Positions 1 to 8,826 of a stretch of DNA of 43,965 nucleotides are shown here, in pieces. Under the pieces are notes generated by a model that ran no database searches, was not told the DNA's origin, and worked only from the letters and a program-made list of their open reading frames with translations. How positions within the stretch are numbered: the first letter of the stretch is position 1; each line of letters starts with the position of its first letter. A program made the position numbers and the translations under genes. Origin of the DNA: a virus; the IMG/VR virus record IMGVR_UViG_3300027573_000010, positions 1 to 43,965 of that record. One strand, given 5' to 3'.

Positions 1-127
1 AGGAACACAACAAGGCCTTGTCGATCGCGCGCGAGCTGCAGGATCGCGGCCTCGACGTCAGGGTGCAGCAGGACGTCCACCACTCCACCCTGCAGGCGTT
101 CGTGCGCGAGAAGCTCAAGCGCGGCGA
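1..127. repeat. Terminal direct repeat, left copy
   Basis: Bases 1-127 are identical to 43839-43965. The length is exactly 127 bases and the repeat lies inside a coding frame that continues smoothly from the right end into the left end. This fits an assembler overlap on a circular or circularly permuted molecule, because 127 is a common largest k-mer. A genuine short terminal repeat is the alternative. Confidence 0.95.
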
Positions 128-221
128 AGAGCTGGCTTGGGAAAAGCTCGGCATCTTCGTCGGGCGCAGGGCAACCGTGAAACCGGCGGGTGATGACCAT
201 GAACAAACGGGCTCAAATTGA
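1..221 (+). CDS. 3' part of the 195-aa conserved phage protein that spans the join
   Basis: This is the C-terminal part of the gene that begins at 43472; the codon frame starts at base 3 here. Joined across the circle the gene is 588 nt (195 aa). This part is basic and helical, with a stretch around residues 115-165 that resembles a small winged-helix fold (helix, turn, then a beta-like VRVQQDV segment). The TGA stop at 219-221 overlaps the next gene. The product was not recognised. Its place directly after a putative ssDNA-binding protein and before a DnaQ-like exonuclease suggests a replication or recombination role. Confidence 0.85.
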   Translation, partial: EHNKALSIARELQDRGLDVRVQQDVHHSTLQAFVREKLKRGEELAWEKLGIFVGRRATVKPAGDDHEQTGSN

Positions 222-429
222 TTTTCTGAACCGGACAGTCGCCCTCCTGGAGAAAATGAACCTGAAAGAGCGTCACCTCGTGCTCATCGCCCTGTTGGGC
301 TGGCACGTCAGGACGGCTCCTGAAGACATGAAGCAAAGAACGCTCACTCATATGAGTGAGCAGGCTTTCAAGCTGCTCAAGCAGGCTGAGAAGAGGGTCT
401 TGGATGAAGCATCTGATCTTCGACACTGA
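193..429 (+). CDS. Small hypothetical protein, 78 aa
   Basis: A small charged, helical protein with no recognised domain. The start is ambiguous: GTG 190, ATG 193 and ATG 199 are all in frame. A GGCGGG element just upstream suits 193 or, better spaced, 199. The gene overlaps the preceding stop (219-221) and runs 26 nt into the exonuclease gene, so it is translationally embedded between replication genes. It is probably real because it fills the only gap between two tightly packed genes. Confidence 0.6.
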   Translation: MTMNKRAQIDFLNRTVALLEKMNLKERHLVLIALLGWHVRTAPEDMKQRTLTHMSEQAFKLLKQAEKRVLDEASDLRH

Positions 430-937
430 AACCACCGGGCTCCCGAAGAGCTCGCTGCAGCCGCTCGAAAAGCAGCCGCGCGTGATCGAGTTCGCCGGCA
501 TCCTCTGGAACGACGAGACCGGCGACGAGCAGGAACACTGCTGGCTGTTCAATCCGGGCGTTCCGATTTCGGCAGAGGCGACCAAGAAGAACAACATCAC
601 CGACGACATGGTGAAGGACGCGCCGCCGTTTGCCACAAACGCACCGGCCATCCGCTCGCTGCTGATCGTTGCCGACGTGATGGTGGCGCACAACCTGTTC
701 TTCGACATGCACATGCTGGCGAACGAATTCCGTCGCGCCAGCTCCGCCGCCGTGACGTGGCCGAAGGGGATCTGCACCGTGGAGGCGACCGAGCACTTGC
801 TCGGCCACCGGCTCAAGCTCGCCGGCCTGCACCGCCACCTGTTCGGTGAAGACTTCGAAGGCGCCCACCGCGCCATCACGGACGTGCGCGCATTGCTGCG
901 CTGCTACAAAGAGCTGCGCAAAAGGAACCTGGCATGA
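404..937 (+). CDS. DnaQ-like DEDD 3'-5' exonuclease
   Basis: At 177 aa this has all three exonuclease motifs of the DEDDh family (DNA polymerase III epsilon type). ExoI is DTETTG at residues 7-12, ExoII is AHNLFFD at 95-101, and ExoIII is HRAITD at 155-160. These place the four acidic metal ligands and the catalytic histidine. It probably proofreads for the DnaE-type polymerase encoded about 1 kb downstream, as epsilon does for alpha; that pairing is inferred. ATG 404 is chosen because the DTET motif must lie close to the N-terminus; an in-frame start at 356 adds unrelated sequence. The stop overlaps the next start (ATGA). Confidence 0.92.
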   Translation: MKHLIFDTETTGLPKSSLQPLEKQPRVIEFAGILWNDETGDEQEHCWLFNPGVPISAEATKKNNITDDMVKDAPPFATNAPAIRSLLIVADVMVAHNLFFDMHMLANEFRRASSAAVTWPKGICTVEATEHLLGHRLKLAGLHRHLFGEDFEGAHRAITDVRALLRCYKELRKRNLA

Positions 938-1155
938 GCGAGACGTGGACCTTCACCGGGCAGCCATACCTGCTGTGGCCGAAGTGGGTGCAGGAGGCGC
1001 GCATGGTCGGTCGCGTAAGGATGTGGGTGCAACAGGAGGACGGCACGCATGTCCTCAAGGATAGGGTGGTGCCGAAAATTCGAGGTCAGGTCGTGTATCC
1101 CGGCGAGCGGCTGGTGCTCACTGAGTGCGGCATCGAGCACGAGATGAACCAATGA
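934..1155 (+). CDS. Hypothetical protein, 73 aa
   Basis: A small protein rich in tryptophan and beta-type residues (WTFTGQPYLLWPKW near the start), ending in an acidic tail. It shows no recognised domain. Its start overlaps the exonuclease stop by four bases (ATGA) and its stop overlaps the next start in the same way. It is therefore part of one translationally coupled string of genes leading to the polymerase. Confidence 0.75.
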   Translation: MSETWTFTGQPYLLWPKWVQEARMVGRVRMWVQQEDGTHVLKDRVVPKIRGQVVYPGERLVLTECGIEHEMNQ

Positions 1156-1508
1156 CTGAGAGCGCGGTGGAAGCGGCAGCGAATGCAATGCTCGCGCTTG
1201 AGCGTGAGAACGACCGGCCGTCTCATCTCGACTATGCCCGCGCTGCCATCGACGCAGCCTCGCCTTTGCTCGCGGCCGAGATAGAGCGGCTAAATACGTA
1301 TCTGGATGGGCAAGTTCGCTATTATAACGAGCGGCGCCAAAAAGACCTATCCGAGATCGAGCGGCTAACGGCGGCGCATGACGATTACATGGTGCGCGCA
1401 AACGCCAACGTGTGTGAACTCAACCGCGAGATCGAGCGGATGCGCGCGGAGATCGAGGGCATGAAGCTGCAAGCCAAGGACGACGCTGAGCGAGGTCGCC
1501 ATGACTGA
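1152..1508 (+). CDS. Coiled-coil phage protein, Ea22-like style, 118 aa
   Basis: The N-terminus has a 35-residue helical segment followed by a long coiled coil built on repeated EIERL units (about residues 40-118). Small phage proteins of the Ead/Ea22 type use the same EIERL/DEIERLR wording, but their function is not established. ATG 1152 overlaps the preceding stop (ATGA) and is preferred over the in-frame ATG at 1125. It is the first of three consecutive small genes of this style (1152, 1501, 1721). Confidence 0.75.
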   Translation: MTESAVEAAANAMLALERENDRPSHLDYARAAIDAASPLLAAEIERLNTYLDGQVRYYNERRQKDLSEIERLTAAHDDYMVRANANVCELNREIERMRAEIEGMKLQAKDDAERGRHD

Positions 1509-1728
1509 CATCGTGAAGCGGCTGCGCCTTATCGAGAGCGGTCACTGGACCGGCCTTGGCCGCGCGTGGCTACAGATGTCTGGGCGCGAGGCCGCAGACG
1601 AGATCGAGTTGCTGCGCAAGGCGCTCGTGGAGATCGCTGATATGTGCCCGGCGACGGCCGATATTACGCTCGCGCACGACATGGCCGACCGCGCCGACCG
1701 CGCAATCCGAGGTGACACACATGACTGA
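1501..1728 (+). CDS. Ead/Ea22-like small protein, copy 1, 75 aa
   Basis: It begins MTDIVKRLR and contains a REAADEIELLRKAL segment, the signature layout of Ead/Ea22-like phage accessory proteins. The function is unknown. It overlaps the preceding stop by eight bases. Its first codons are nearly identical in DNA to those of the gene at 1721, which marks the two as tandem paralogues. The two proteins diverge quickly after about nine residues. Confidence 0.75.
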   Translation: MTDIVKRLRLIESGHWTGLGRAWLQMSGREAADEIELLRKALVEIADMCPATADITLAHDMADRADRAIRGDTHD

Positions 1729-1999
1729 CATCGTGGAGCGGCTGCGCAGTCGCCGGGAGATGGTCGATATGGGGCATGGCAACGTGATTGACGTGCCTGA
1801 CGAGGATTGCGTTGAAGCCGCTAACGAGATCGAACGGCTGAACGCTGCGCGCCGCGTCGACGGCCAGCGTATGGTCAGGATGGCGGACGAGTATGAAGCG
1901 CGGCAAAACGAGGTCGATCAGCTGCGCATCGAGCTGGAGCTATGGAAGGCTCGCGCCTATGCGGAGGGTTTCGTTCTCGCAAAGGAAGGAAAAACATGA
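1721..1999 (+). CDS. Ead/Ea22-like small protein, copy 2, 92 aa
   Basis: It begins MTDIVERLRSRR and contains a VEAANEIERLNAAR segment followed by a coiled coil to the C-terminus. It is a paralogue of the gene at 1501. ATG 1721 overlaps the preceding TGA (1726-1728), and the strong AAGGAAGGA near its own end serves as ribosome site for the downstream polymerase. The function is unknown. Tandem copies of this family are common in phage accessory regions, but here they sit inside the replication operon. Confidence 0.75.
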   Translation: MTDIVERLRSRREMVDMGHGNVIDVPDEDCVEAANEIERLNAARRVDGQRMVRMADEYEARQNEVDQLRIELELWKARAYAEGFVLAKEGKT

Positions 2000-4821
2000 G
2001 CGCACGCATCCGCACCGGATATTCCTTCCGCCACGCAGCAGGCAAGATCGAGGACGTGCTGAAGCTGCTGCAGCATTTCAAGTATTCCCGCGCCCCGATC
2101 ACCGACACGGCGAGCACGTATGGCTGGGTCAAGTGGTCGGCGCAGGCGCGCGCACTCGGCATGGATCCGGTCTTCGGCGTCGAGCTCGCCGTGTCGAGCG
2201 ACATTACGGCAAAAAAGCCGATCGTCGACTATTGGACTTTTCTTTCGCGTGATAGCGTCGTTCCGTTGCACGGTCTCATTGGCGTGGCGACCGGGCAATT
2301 TCGCTATGAACCCCTGCTGACGATCGACCAGGCAGTCAGTGCAGCGTCAGTTGTCAACGTCATCATGGGTCATCGCGCCCCGGTCGGGACCCTCCAAGCC
2401 CGGCCGGGGTTGTGGTTCGGTGCGGGCCCTGGCGTCGTGCGTCCGCAGCTGGCGCTCGCGCTGGAGCAGCGTCACCCACCCGTCGCCGTCTGCAATAATC
2501 GCTTTCCTTTCGAGCGCGACCGCGCCCTCTATGAGCTGGTGTGCGGCCGCCGCGCCATGTCGCAGTCCTACGAGCAGCACATTCTGTCGGACTATGACTT
2601 GGAGCGCTGCCTGCGCGATCACGATCTCGACCTCGACTTGCCCTATGAGGCAATTGACAACCGCAATATCGTCCTGGAGCAGGCGATCGCCGTCCTGCCG
2701 CACGCCACCATGCTGAAGCCGGACAGGTCGCAGGGATCACTGAGGCAAATATGCCTGCTGGGGGCGGAAAAGCTCGGCCTGTCGCTGAACGACACCTACA
2801 CGACACGCCTCAACCGCGAGCTGGAGCTGATCGCGTCCAAGGGGTTCGAAGACTACTTCTACCTGGTGGCCGATCTCGTATCCTGGGCGCGCGAGCGCAT
2901 GTTGGTGGGGCCGGCGCGCGGCTCTTCCTGCGGATCCCTGGTTTGCTACCTGCTCGGCATTACCACGGTCGACCCGATCCCCTACGGGCTGCTGTTCGAA
3001 CGCTTCATCGACGTCAACCGACCCGACCTGCCCGACATCGACATCGACTTTTCCGACCAGCACCGCGAGCTGGTGTTCGACTACCTGCGGCAGAAGTATG
3101 GGGCGAACAAGGTCGCGCGGCTCGGCACCGTCAACATGTACCAGCCGCGCTCCGCCCTGAAGGAGCTGGCGATCGCGCTCGACATCCCGGTGTGGGCGAC
3201 CGACGCGCTGGCGGACCAGGCCGAGCAGACATCCCTGAAGGAGGCCCTGGAAGGCAGCATGCTGGCCAGGAGCTATCCCGAGCTCAAGCACAACGCCCTG
3301 CGCATGGAGGATCACCCAAGGCATGCTGGCCAGCATGCGGCAGGCATCGTGATCACGGCCGGCGACGTTGCCGACGTCGTGGCGGTCGATCGGCGGACCG
3401 GCGCCACCATGTGCGACTACCGCGACGCCGAGACCTTGAACCTGCTCAAGATCGACGCGCTCGGGCTGACGCAGCTGTCGATCTTCGAGGACGCCCTGGA
3501 GCTCGCCGGCCTGCCGCGCGACGCCCTGTCCAAGGTCTCGTTCTTCGACCAGAAGGCCCTGCACATTCTCAACGCGCGCCGCTTCGCCGGTATCTTCCAG
3601 TTCAACGGGCCCGCGCTGCAGAACCTCTGCACCAAGACCACCATCAACTCGTTCGACGACATGGTGGCAATGACGGCGCTGGCACGCCCGGGACCGCTCG
3701 ACAGCGGCGAAGCGCAGCGCTGGGTCGGCATCAGGACCGGCAAGGCCAAGCCGACCTGGCCGCACCCGCTGTTCGAACCGATCCTGAAACCGACGCTCGG
3801 CATCGTGATCTACCAGGAACAGGTCATGCAAATCTGCCGATCCGTCGGCATGTCGTGGGAGGAAGTGTCTGCTTTGCGCCGGCTGATCTCGAAGTCGGCA
3901 GGGCCTGAGGCCATGGAAAAATATTTCGAGAGCTTTGTCCGAAACGGCATTACCGCCGGCATACCGGAACAAACCTTGAACGACGTCTGGAGCGTCCTGA
4001 AGGCGTCAGGAGCCTACTCGTTCAACAAGTCGCACGCGGTGGCCTACTCGGTCATTTCGTTCTGGTGCTGCTGGCTGAAGGCGCACCATCCGCTGGAATT
4101 CGCCGCAGCCACCCTGACCCATGCGGGCGACGACATGCAGCTCAAGCTGCTGCGCGAGCTTGCCAGGGAAGGCACGCGGTATCTGCCTGCCGACGCCAAG
4201 CTGTCGACCGACAAATGGACGGTGGCGACCATCGACGATCGCAAGGCCCTGATCGGACCCCTGAGCAATATCATTGGTATAGGTCCGCAACACCAAAGGA
4301 CAATCCTGTCCGCGCGTGTCCGCCCCAACGAGCGCCTGCCGGCCAATATCGGCAAGATCCTGCACCGCATGAAAACCAAGGTGGACGACCTCTGGCCGAT
4401 CCAGACCGCTATATCCGGTCTGATGACCGAGCAGCTGAAACAAGATCTTGTGTCGAAGCGCACCGACATCATCGACATACAGCCTAATGGGCAGTCCTTT
4501 ACCGTGCGGGTGGAAGGACTGATCGACTCCTTGAAGCAAATCAGCGAGAATTCCCCCGAGCGGATCCAGCGCAGGCAAGGACGCAAGGCTGGCGGAGACC
4601 ACGCGCTCAATCTCTGGATCAGAGACGACACCGACAAGATCTTCGTCAAGGTGGACTGGTCGCTGTTCGAAGAGATGGGCAAGGAAATCATTGATCGCGG
4701 CAAAGGCTACTATTCCATTCGCGGCACCGTCCCTGCTGATTTTCGCATGATACGGCTGGAGAAATTCCGCTTCATTGGATCAGGGGTGGCAGACGATGCA
4801 AAAGATCTCGCAGCTGACTGA
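1996..4821 (+). CDS. DNA polymerase III alpha subunit (DnaE type)
   Basis: The predicted replicative C-family polymerase is 941 aa, shorter than bacterial DnaE (about 1,160). Visible hallmarks are VGPARGSSCGSL at about 304-315, the catalytic PDIDIDF at 346-352 (Asp347, Asp349), the third catalytic aspartate in LLKIDALGL (Asp487), and FNKSHAVAYS from 676. The N-terminal PHP domain is present in outline, but its first metal motif is replaced by RTGYSFRHAAG, so PHP exonuclease activity is probably lost. The shorter length suggests loss of C-terminal clamp-loader binding parts. ATG 1996 follows AAGGAAGGA and overlaps the previous stop; the ATG at 1942 lies within the upstream gene. Proofreading is probably supplied by the exonuclease at 404. 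Confidence 0.95.
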   Translation: MSARIRTGYSFRHAAGKIEDVLKLLQHFKYSRAPITDTASTYGWVKWSAQARALGMDPVFGVELAVSSDITAKKPIVDYWTFLSRDSVVPLHGLIGVATGQFRYEPLLTIDQAVSAASVVNVIMGHRAPVGTLQARPGLWFGAGPGVVRPQLALALEQRHPPVAVCNNRFPFERDRALYELVCGRRAMSQSYEQHILSDYDLERCLRDHDLDLDLPYEAIDNRNIVLEQAIAVLPHATMLKPDRSQGSLRQICLLGAEKLGLSLNDTYTTRLNRELELIASKGFEDYFYLVADLVSWARERMLVGPARGSSCGSLVCYLLGITTVDPIPYGLLFERFIDVNRPDLPDIDIDFSDQHRELVFDYLRQKYGANKVARLGTVNMYQPRSALKELAIALDIPVWATDALADQAEQTSLKEALEGSMLARSYPELKHNALRMEDHPRHAGQHAAGIVITAGDVADVVAVDRRTGATMCDYRDAETLNLLKIDALGLTQLSIFEDALELAGLPRDALSKVSFFDQKALHILNARRFAGIFQFNGPALQNLCTKTTINSFDDMVAMTALARPGPLDSGEAQRWVGIRTGKAKPTWPHPLFEPILKPTLGIVIYQEQVMQICRSVGMSWEEVSALRRLISKSAGPEAMEKYFESFVRNGITAGIPEQTLNDVWSVLKASGAYSFNKSHAVAYSVISFWCCWLKAHHPLEFAAATLTHAGDDMQLKLLRELAREGTRYLPADAKLSTDKWTVATIDDRKALIGPLSNIIGIGPQHQRTILSARVRPNERLPANIGKILHRMKTKVDDLWPIQTAISGLMTEQLKQDLVSKRTDIIDIQPNGQSFTVRVEGLIDSLKQISENSPERIQRRQGRKAGGDHALNLWIRDDTDKIFVKVDWSLFEEMGKEIIDRGKGYYSIRGTVPADFRMIRLEKFRFIGSGVADDAKDLAAD

Positions 4822-7012
4822 CGTTCCGTCGATCGCGCTCTACCTGGGCAGGATCGGCGCCGTTCCCCGCTCCATCCGCGTCGCCATCATCGAGGACAAG
4901 AAGGGCAAGTATTGGGAGGACCGCGCCTACGTCCGCTTCGATCCCAAGGCGCGCACCGTCGCGGCGTCAGCGGACGACTACGCGCCGAGCGAGGAAGAGC
5001 TCGAAGCGATCATCAAGGACATGGAAGTCTACCAATGGCCGGGATCGAAGCTGCTCGGCAAGATCTACGAGCTCCCGGACGCCCTCAAGGGCGAGCCGCC
5101 TGACAGCCTGTTCGAATTCCGCAACAAGGCCGGACAGCTGATCATGCTGCAGCAGCGCACCGAGAAGACGGATCGCGGCAAGTACCGCCCGTGGACCTGC
5201 TTCGACGACGACGAGTGGCGCATGACGGAGCCGGACGGTCCGTTGCCGTTGTGGGGCATGGAGCACCTGAAGGACCACACGACCGTTTTCATCCATGAAG
5301 GCGCCAAGGCGGCCCGCGCCATGCACCGGCTGGTCAACCCGGTGACGGAGGCCGACAGGGCAGCCCTGAAGGCGCACCCTTGGGGACAGGACATGTCAGG
5401 CGTCGCGCACCTGGGCTGGATTGGAGGCGCCCTCAATCCATCCAGGACTGACTGGTCGCAGCTGGCCAAGTCAGGCGTCAAGATCGCCTACATCGTTGCC
5501 GACAACGACGTCCACGGCACCGTTGCGGTGCCGCGCATTGCCAGGGAGCTGCGCGGCATCATGGCGCTCAGCGTCGAGTTCAACGACACCTTCCCTCCGT
5601 CCTTCGACCTGGCGGACGAATGGCCGGACAACTTCTTTCACCACCGCGCCAACGACACCATCTATCGCGGCCCGAGCTTCGAGGACCACCTGCAGCCTGC
5701 CACCTGGGCAACGGACGAAGTGCAGGTGAAGGGGTCGAAGAAAAAGGCGATCGTGCTGCGCAACGAATTCAAGAGCCTCTGGTCGTGGGTCAGGGAGACA
5801 GACCAATATGTCTGCGTCGAGCGCCCGACCATGCGCTACACCAAGGACATCTTCGACGGATATGCGTCCGCCTTCAGCCACGGAGGCAAGTCGATCTCCG
5901 CCATGCTGCGCGCGGAGTGGCGCTCGCAACTGGCAAAGATCGCCTACCGCCCCGACACCGACGAGCGCGTGATCAGCAACAAGGGCGACGTCCGCGCCAT
6001 CAACGTCTTCTCTCCCACGCGCATCGCCTCCATGGCCGGCGACGCGACGCCCTGGAACGAGTTCATCCGCTACCTGTTCCCGGACCCTGCGGAGCGGCAC
6101 GAGATGATGCGTTGGTGCGCGACCCTGATCGCGCAACCCGCCATCCGCATGGGCTACGCCACCCTGCTGGTGACGGAGACGCAAGGGATCGGCAAGAACA
6201 CGCTGGGTGAAAAGATCCTGGCTCCCCTGGTCGGCATGCACAATTGCAGCTTTCCGAACGAGCGCGAGGTAGTGGAAAGCCAGTTCAATTCCTGGCTGGT
6301 CAACAAGCGCTTTGCCTTCATTGGCGAGATCTATACCGGACGATCGTGGAAGGCGGCAAACCTGCTCAAGTCATACATCACCGATCGCGAGACGGCAGTG
6401 AACGAGAAGTTCATCCGTTCCTACACGACGGAGAACTGGATCCACGTCATGGCGTGCTCGAATTCGCTGCGCGCGCTCAAGCTCGACAACACCGATCGCA
6501 GATGGCTGGTTCCGACCCTGACGGAAACACCGTGGCCGCACCGCCAGTGGGTCGAATTCAACGACTGGCTCGAAGGGACCGGGCTGTCGATCATCAGGCA
6601 CTGGGCCGAGACGTTTGGCGACTATGTCAGGATAGGCGAGCACGCGCCCATGACGGCGCGCAAGCGCGAGATGCAGCGCGAGAGCGAGAGCGAAGCGGCG
6701 CAGCTGCTGCACGACTGGTGCGAGGCGCACGTCGACATGCCGATCTCGGTCGCGGAGGCAGCCATCCTGCGCATGCTGCAGCACAACATCAAGCAGGTCT
6801 ACGAGAGCAAGCTGGAGCTGCGCCGCATCATGGAAAAGGTCGGCTGGGTCGCCTTCAAGGAGCGGCTCAAGATCGACAGCACCATGCAAACCGTCATGAT
6901 GTCGCCCAAGGCAGCGCAGGACCTGGCCAGCTATCCAGGCGAGATAGAGCAGCGCAAATGGGTGCGATCGATCATCAAGCTGCCGATTGACCCGGACGAG
7001 GCGACGCTGTAA
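4796..7012 (+). CDS. Primase/helicase with TOPRIM-like and DUF5906-type ATPase regions
   Basis: At 738 aa this carries, after an uncharacterised N-terminal part, a TOPRIM-like core: the FIHEGAKAAR glutamate at about 168 and VADNDVHG with Asp236 and Asp238. A phage primase-helicase ATPase of the DUF5906/SF3-like kind follows, with Walker A GIGKNT at 464-469, a Walker B-like FAFIGEIYTG near 506-515 and an arginine-finger region NTDRRW near 566. It probably unwinds and primes at the fork for the DnaE-type polymerase it overlaps by 26 nt. ATG 4796 is preferred; the upstream in-frame start at 4775 is TTG. DUF5906 membership is recognised from motif wording and was not searched. Confidence 0.85.
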   Translation: MQKISQLTDVPSIALYLGRIGAVPRSIRVAIIEDKKGKYWEDRAYVRFDPKARTVAASADDYAPSEEELEAIIKDMEVYQWPGSKLLGKIYELPDALKGEPPDSLFEFRNKAGQLIMLQQRTEKTDRGKYRPWTCFDDDEWRMTEPDGPLPLWGMEHLKDHTTVFIHEGAKAARAMHRLVNPVTEADRAALKAHPWGQDMSGVAHLGWIGGALNPSRTDWSQLAKSGVKIAYIVADNDVHGTVAVPRIARELRGIMALSVEFNDTFPPSFDLADEWPDNFFHHRANDTIYRGPSFEDHLQPATWATDEVQVKGSKKKAIVLRNEFKSLWSWVRETDQYVCVERPTMRYTKDIFDGYASAFSHGGKSISAMLRAEWRSQLAKIAYRPDTDERVISNKGDVRAINVFSPTRIASMAGDATPWNEFIRYLFPDPAERHEMMRWCATLIAQPAIRMGYATLLVTETQGIGKNTLGEKILAPLVGMHNCSFPNEREVVESQFNSWLVNKRFAFIGEIYTGRSWKAANLLKSYITDRETAVNEKFIRSYTTENWIHVMACSNSLRALKLDNTDRRWLVPTLTETPWPHRQWVEFNDWLEGTGLSIIRHWAETFGDYVRIGEHAPMTARKREMQRESESEAAQLLHDWCEAHVDMPISVAEAAILRMLQHNIKQVYESKLELRRIMEKVGWVAFKERLKIDSTMQTVMMSPKAAQDLASYPGEIEQRKWVRSIIKLPIDPDEATL

Positions 7013-7041
7013 AGGGCTTTCCAAGGAGTTCTAGCCGCTCC

Positions 7042-7061
7042 GTCCCCCGCAAGGGGTGGGG
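7042..7061 (+). other. Small GC hairpin with GCAA tetraloop in the 155-bp gap
   Basis: The gap between the primase/helicase and SNF2 genes (7013-7167) contains CCCC-GCAA-GGGG, a four-pair stem closed by a GNRA-type tetraloop, followed by more G residues. No U-tract follows, so it is not a standard terminator. It may affect mRNA stability or translation of the downstream genes. Confidence 0.35.
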
Positions 7062-7067
7062 CTATGC

Positions 7068-7160
7068 ATGTCCAAGGCGGAGTGCAAGGACATGCTTCAA
7101 GCGGGATGCGACAGAAACGCGGCAACCGGGAAGCCAGAAGTCCGCGAGGCCCGGCAATGA
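7068..7160 (+). CDS. Possible 30-aa mini-gene
   Basis: An ATG at 7068, preceded by AGGGGTGGGG, opens 30 sense codons ending at TGA 7158-7160. This is eight bases before the SNF2-gene start and fills most of the only sizeable gap in the rightward operon. The peptide is charged with two cysteines and no recognised motif. It could equally be a chance frame; comparison with related phages would decide. Confidence 0.3.
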   Translation: MSKAECKDMLQAGCDRNAATGKPEVREARQ

Positions 7161-7167
7161 GGGGATC

Positions 7168-8826
7168 ATGATCGAGATCGAGATCGGCGCCCAGACTTCC
7201 GTCCTGCGCGGCGACGTGGCGCAGCACGGGCGCACCTTTTCCAACGAGCTGGAAGGGCGCAGGCGCTGGATCGAGCAGGAAAATCGCTTCGTCTTCGAGA
7301 CGACGCCGCACAATCTACGGATCATTAAGCAAGCTTTCCCGGAGCTTGCGTTCAGCCTTCCGCAGTTCGGCGAGCAGGTGCTCGTAACGGTCGGGATCGT
7401 TCCCGCCTTTCGCATGCAGCCGCGTGACTACCAGCTCGAATGCTTCGAGCGCTTCCGTGACGCGGCGGTCTTTGCGCTTTTTTCCGATCCCGGAACCGGC
7501 AAGACCAAGACAGCGCTCGACATCATTTCCTGGCGTTGGCATCGCGGCCTCGTTACTGGCGTCCTGGTGTTCTCGTCCCCGAAGGGCGTCCACGCCCAAT
7601 GGGTCGAAGAGCAGATCCCGTTGCACATGTGGGAGAACGTACCACTGAGGGCCGCCTGGTGGAACGGCAGAAAAGAGCCGCACTGGGTCGGGGAGCCGAC
7701 GCAGGAGCTGCAGATCTTCTCCACCAACATCGACAGCCTGAACAGCGACAAGGCCTACGGCGTGCTGGAGCGCTTTTGCCACGTTCACAAGGACAAGCTC
7801 CTGATCGTCGTCGACGAGAGCGACAGCATCAAGTCCTGGGGAGCGAAGCGCTCGAAGCGGCTGCGCCTGCTCGCCTTCAATGCGCAGTGCAAACAGCGCA
7901 TGATCATGACCGGCACACCGATCGCCAAGGACCTGACGGACGAGTGGGCGCAGTTCTACTTCCTCAACCCCGACATCATCGGCCACAAGTACAAGACGTC
8001 GTTCCTGGCGCAGTTCTGCATCATGGGCGGCTTCGAGAACCGCAAGGTGGTCGGGCACAGGAACCTGGAGCTGTTCAAGAGCCTGACGGCGCCGCACATC
8101 TTCCGCGCAACCAAGGAGCAGCTGCACTTGCCACCGAAAATATACGACACCGTCGCCTTCGACCTGACCGACCAGCAGATCAAGCTGATCCGCGAAATCA
8201 AGGACACCTGCATCGCCGTGCTCGACGAGGAAAAGGACCAGCGCATCCTGGCCAGCACGGCAGCGACTGCCCTGCTGCGCATGCAGCAGATCTCGTGCGG
8301 CTTCGCGCGCTTGTCCGAGACCGACACCACCCCGATTGTCAATCCGCGCATGGACGCCTTGTTCAGCCTGCTCGACCAGATGCCGGACCGCAAGGTCGTG
8401 ATCTGGTGCCGCTTCCAGTACGACGTCGAGCTGGTCACCGCCAAGCTGAACATGGAGCGCGCGCCGGCCATGTGCATCTACGGGCCCATGAGCGACGGAG
8501 CGCGCTCCATGGCCAAGACGCAGTTCATCGAGTACCCGGACATTCGCTACCTGGTGGCGACGCCGGACGCCGCAGGGCGCGGCCTCGACGGCTTGCAAAA
8601 GGGCTGCTCACACGCCATATACTACTCCAACTCGTTCAACGCCATTGCGCGGTGGCAGAGCGAAGACCGCATCCACCGCATTGGACAGAACGCGACGGCG
8701 AGCTACTTCGACCTGATCGCGAGAGGGTCACCTGATCGCGCGATCCTGAAGAACCTGCGCGCCAAGAAAGACCTGTCCAACCTGGTGCTGGATGACATCC
8801 GCAAGATCATCGAAGGAGAAGAATGA
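7168..8826 (+). CDS. SNF2-family (SF2) DEAD/H-type helicase-translocase
   Basis: This 552-aa protein has a roughly 90-residue unique N-terminus and then the two RecA-like lobes of an SNF2-type ATPase. Motif I is DPGTGKTK at 107-114, motif II is DESD at 216-219 (a DEAH variant), and motif VI is QSEDRIHRIGQ at 497-507, which is characteristic of SNF2 rather than of other SF2 groups. Such phage proteins probably remodel or translocate on DNA during replication or recombination. The start ATG 7168 follows GAGGGG. The stop overlaps the next start. Confidence 0.92.
   Translation: MIEIEIGAQTSVLRGDVAQHGRTFSNELEGRRRWIEQENRFVFETTPHNLRIIKQAFPELAFSLPQFGEQVLVTVGIVPAFRMQPRDYQLECFERFRDAAVFALFSDPGTGKTKTALDIISWRWHRGLVTGVLVFSSPKGVHAQWVEEQIPLHMWENVPLRAAWWNGRKEPHWVGEPTQELQIFSTNIDSLNSDKAYGVLERFCHVHKDKLLIVVDESDSIKSWGAKRSKRLRLLAFNAQCKQRMIMTGTPIAKDLTDEWAQFYFLNPDIIGHKYKTSFLAQFCIMGGFENRKVVGHRNLELFKSLTAPHIFRATKEQLHLPPKIYDTVAFDLTDQQIKLIREIKDTCIAVLDEEKDQRILASTAATALLRMQQISCGFARLSETDTTPIVNPRMDALFSLLDQMPDRKVVIWCRFQYDVELVTAKLNMERAPAMCIYGPMSDGARSMAKTQFIEYPDIRYLVATPDAAGRGLDGLQKGCSHAIYYSNSFNAIARWQSEDRIHRIGQNATASYFDLIARGSPDRAILKNLRAKKDLSNLVLDDIRKIIEGEE

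Noticed and set aside
2737-3972. 411-codon minus-strand frame opposite the polymerase gene
   Set aside because: It is the antisense of conserved DnaE motifs, with no start signal and no coding neighbours on that strand in this arm.
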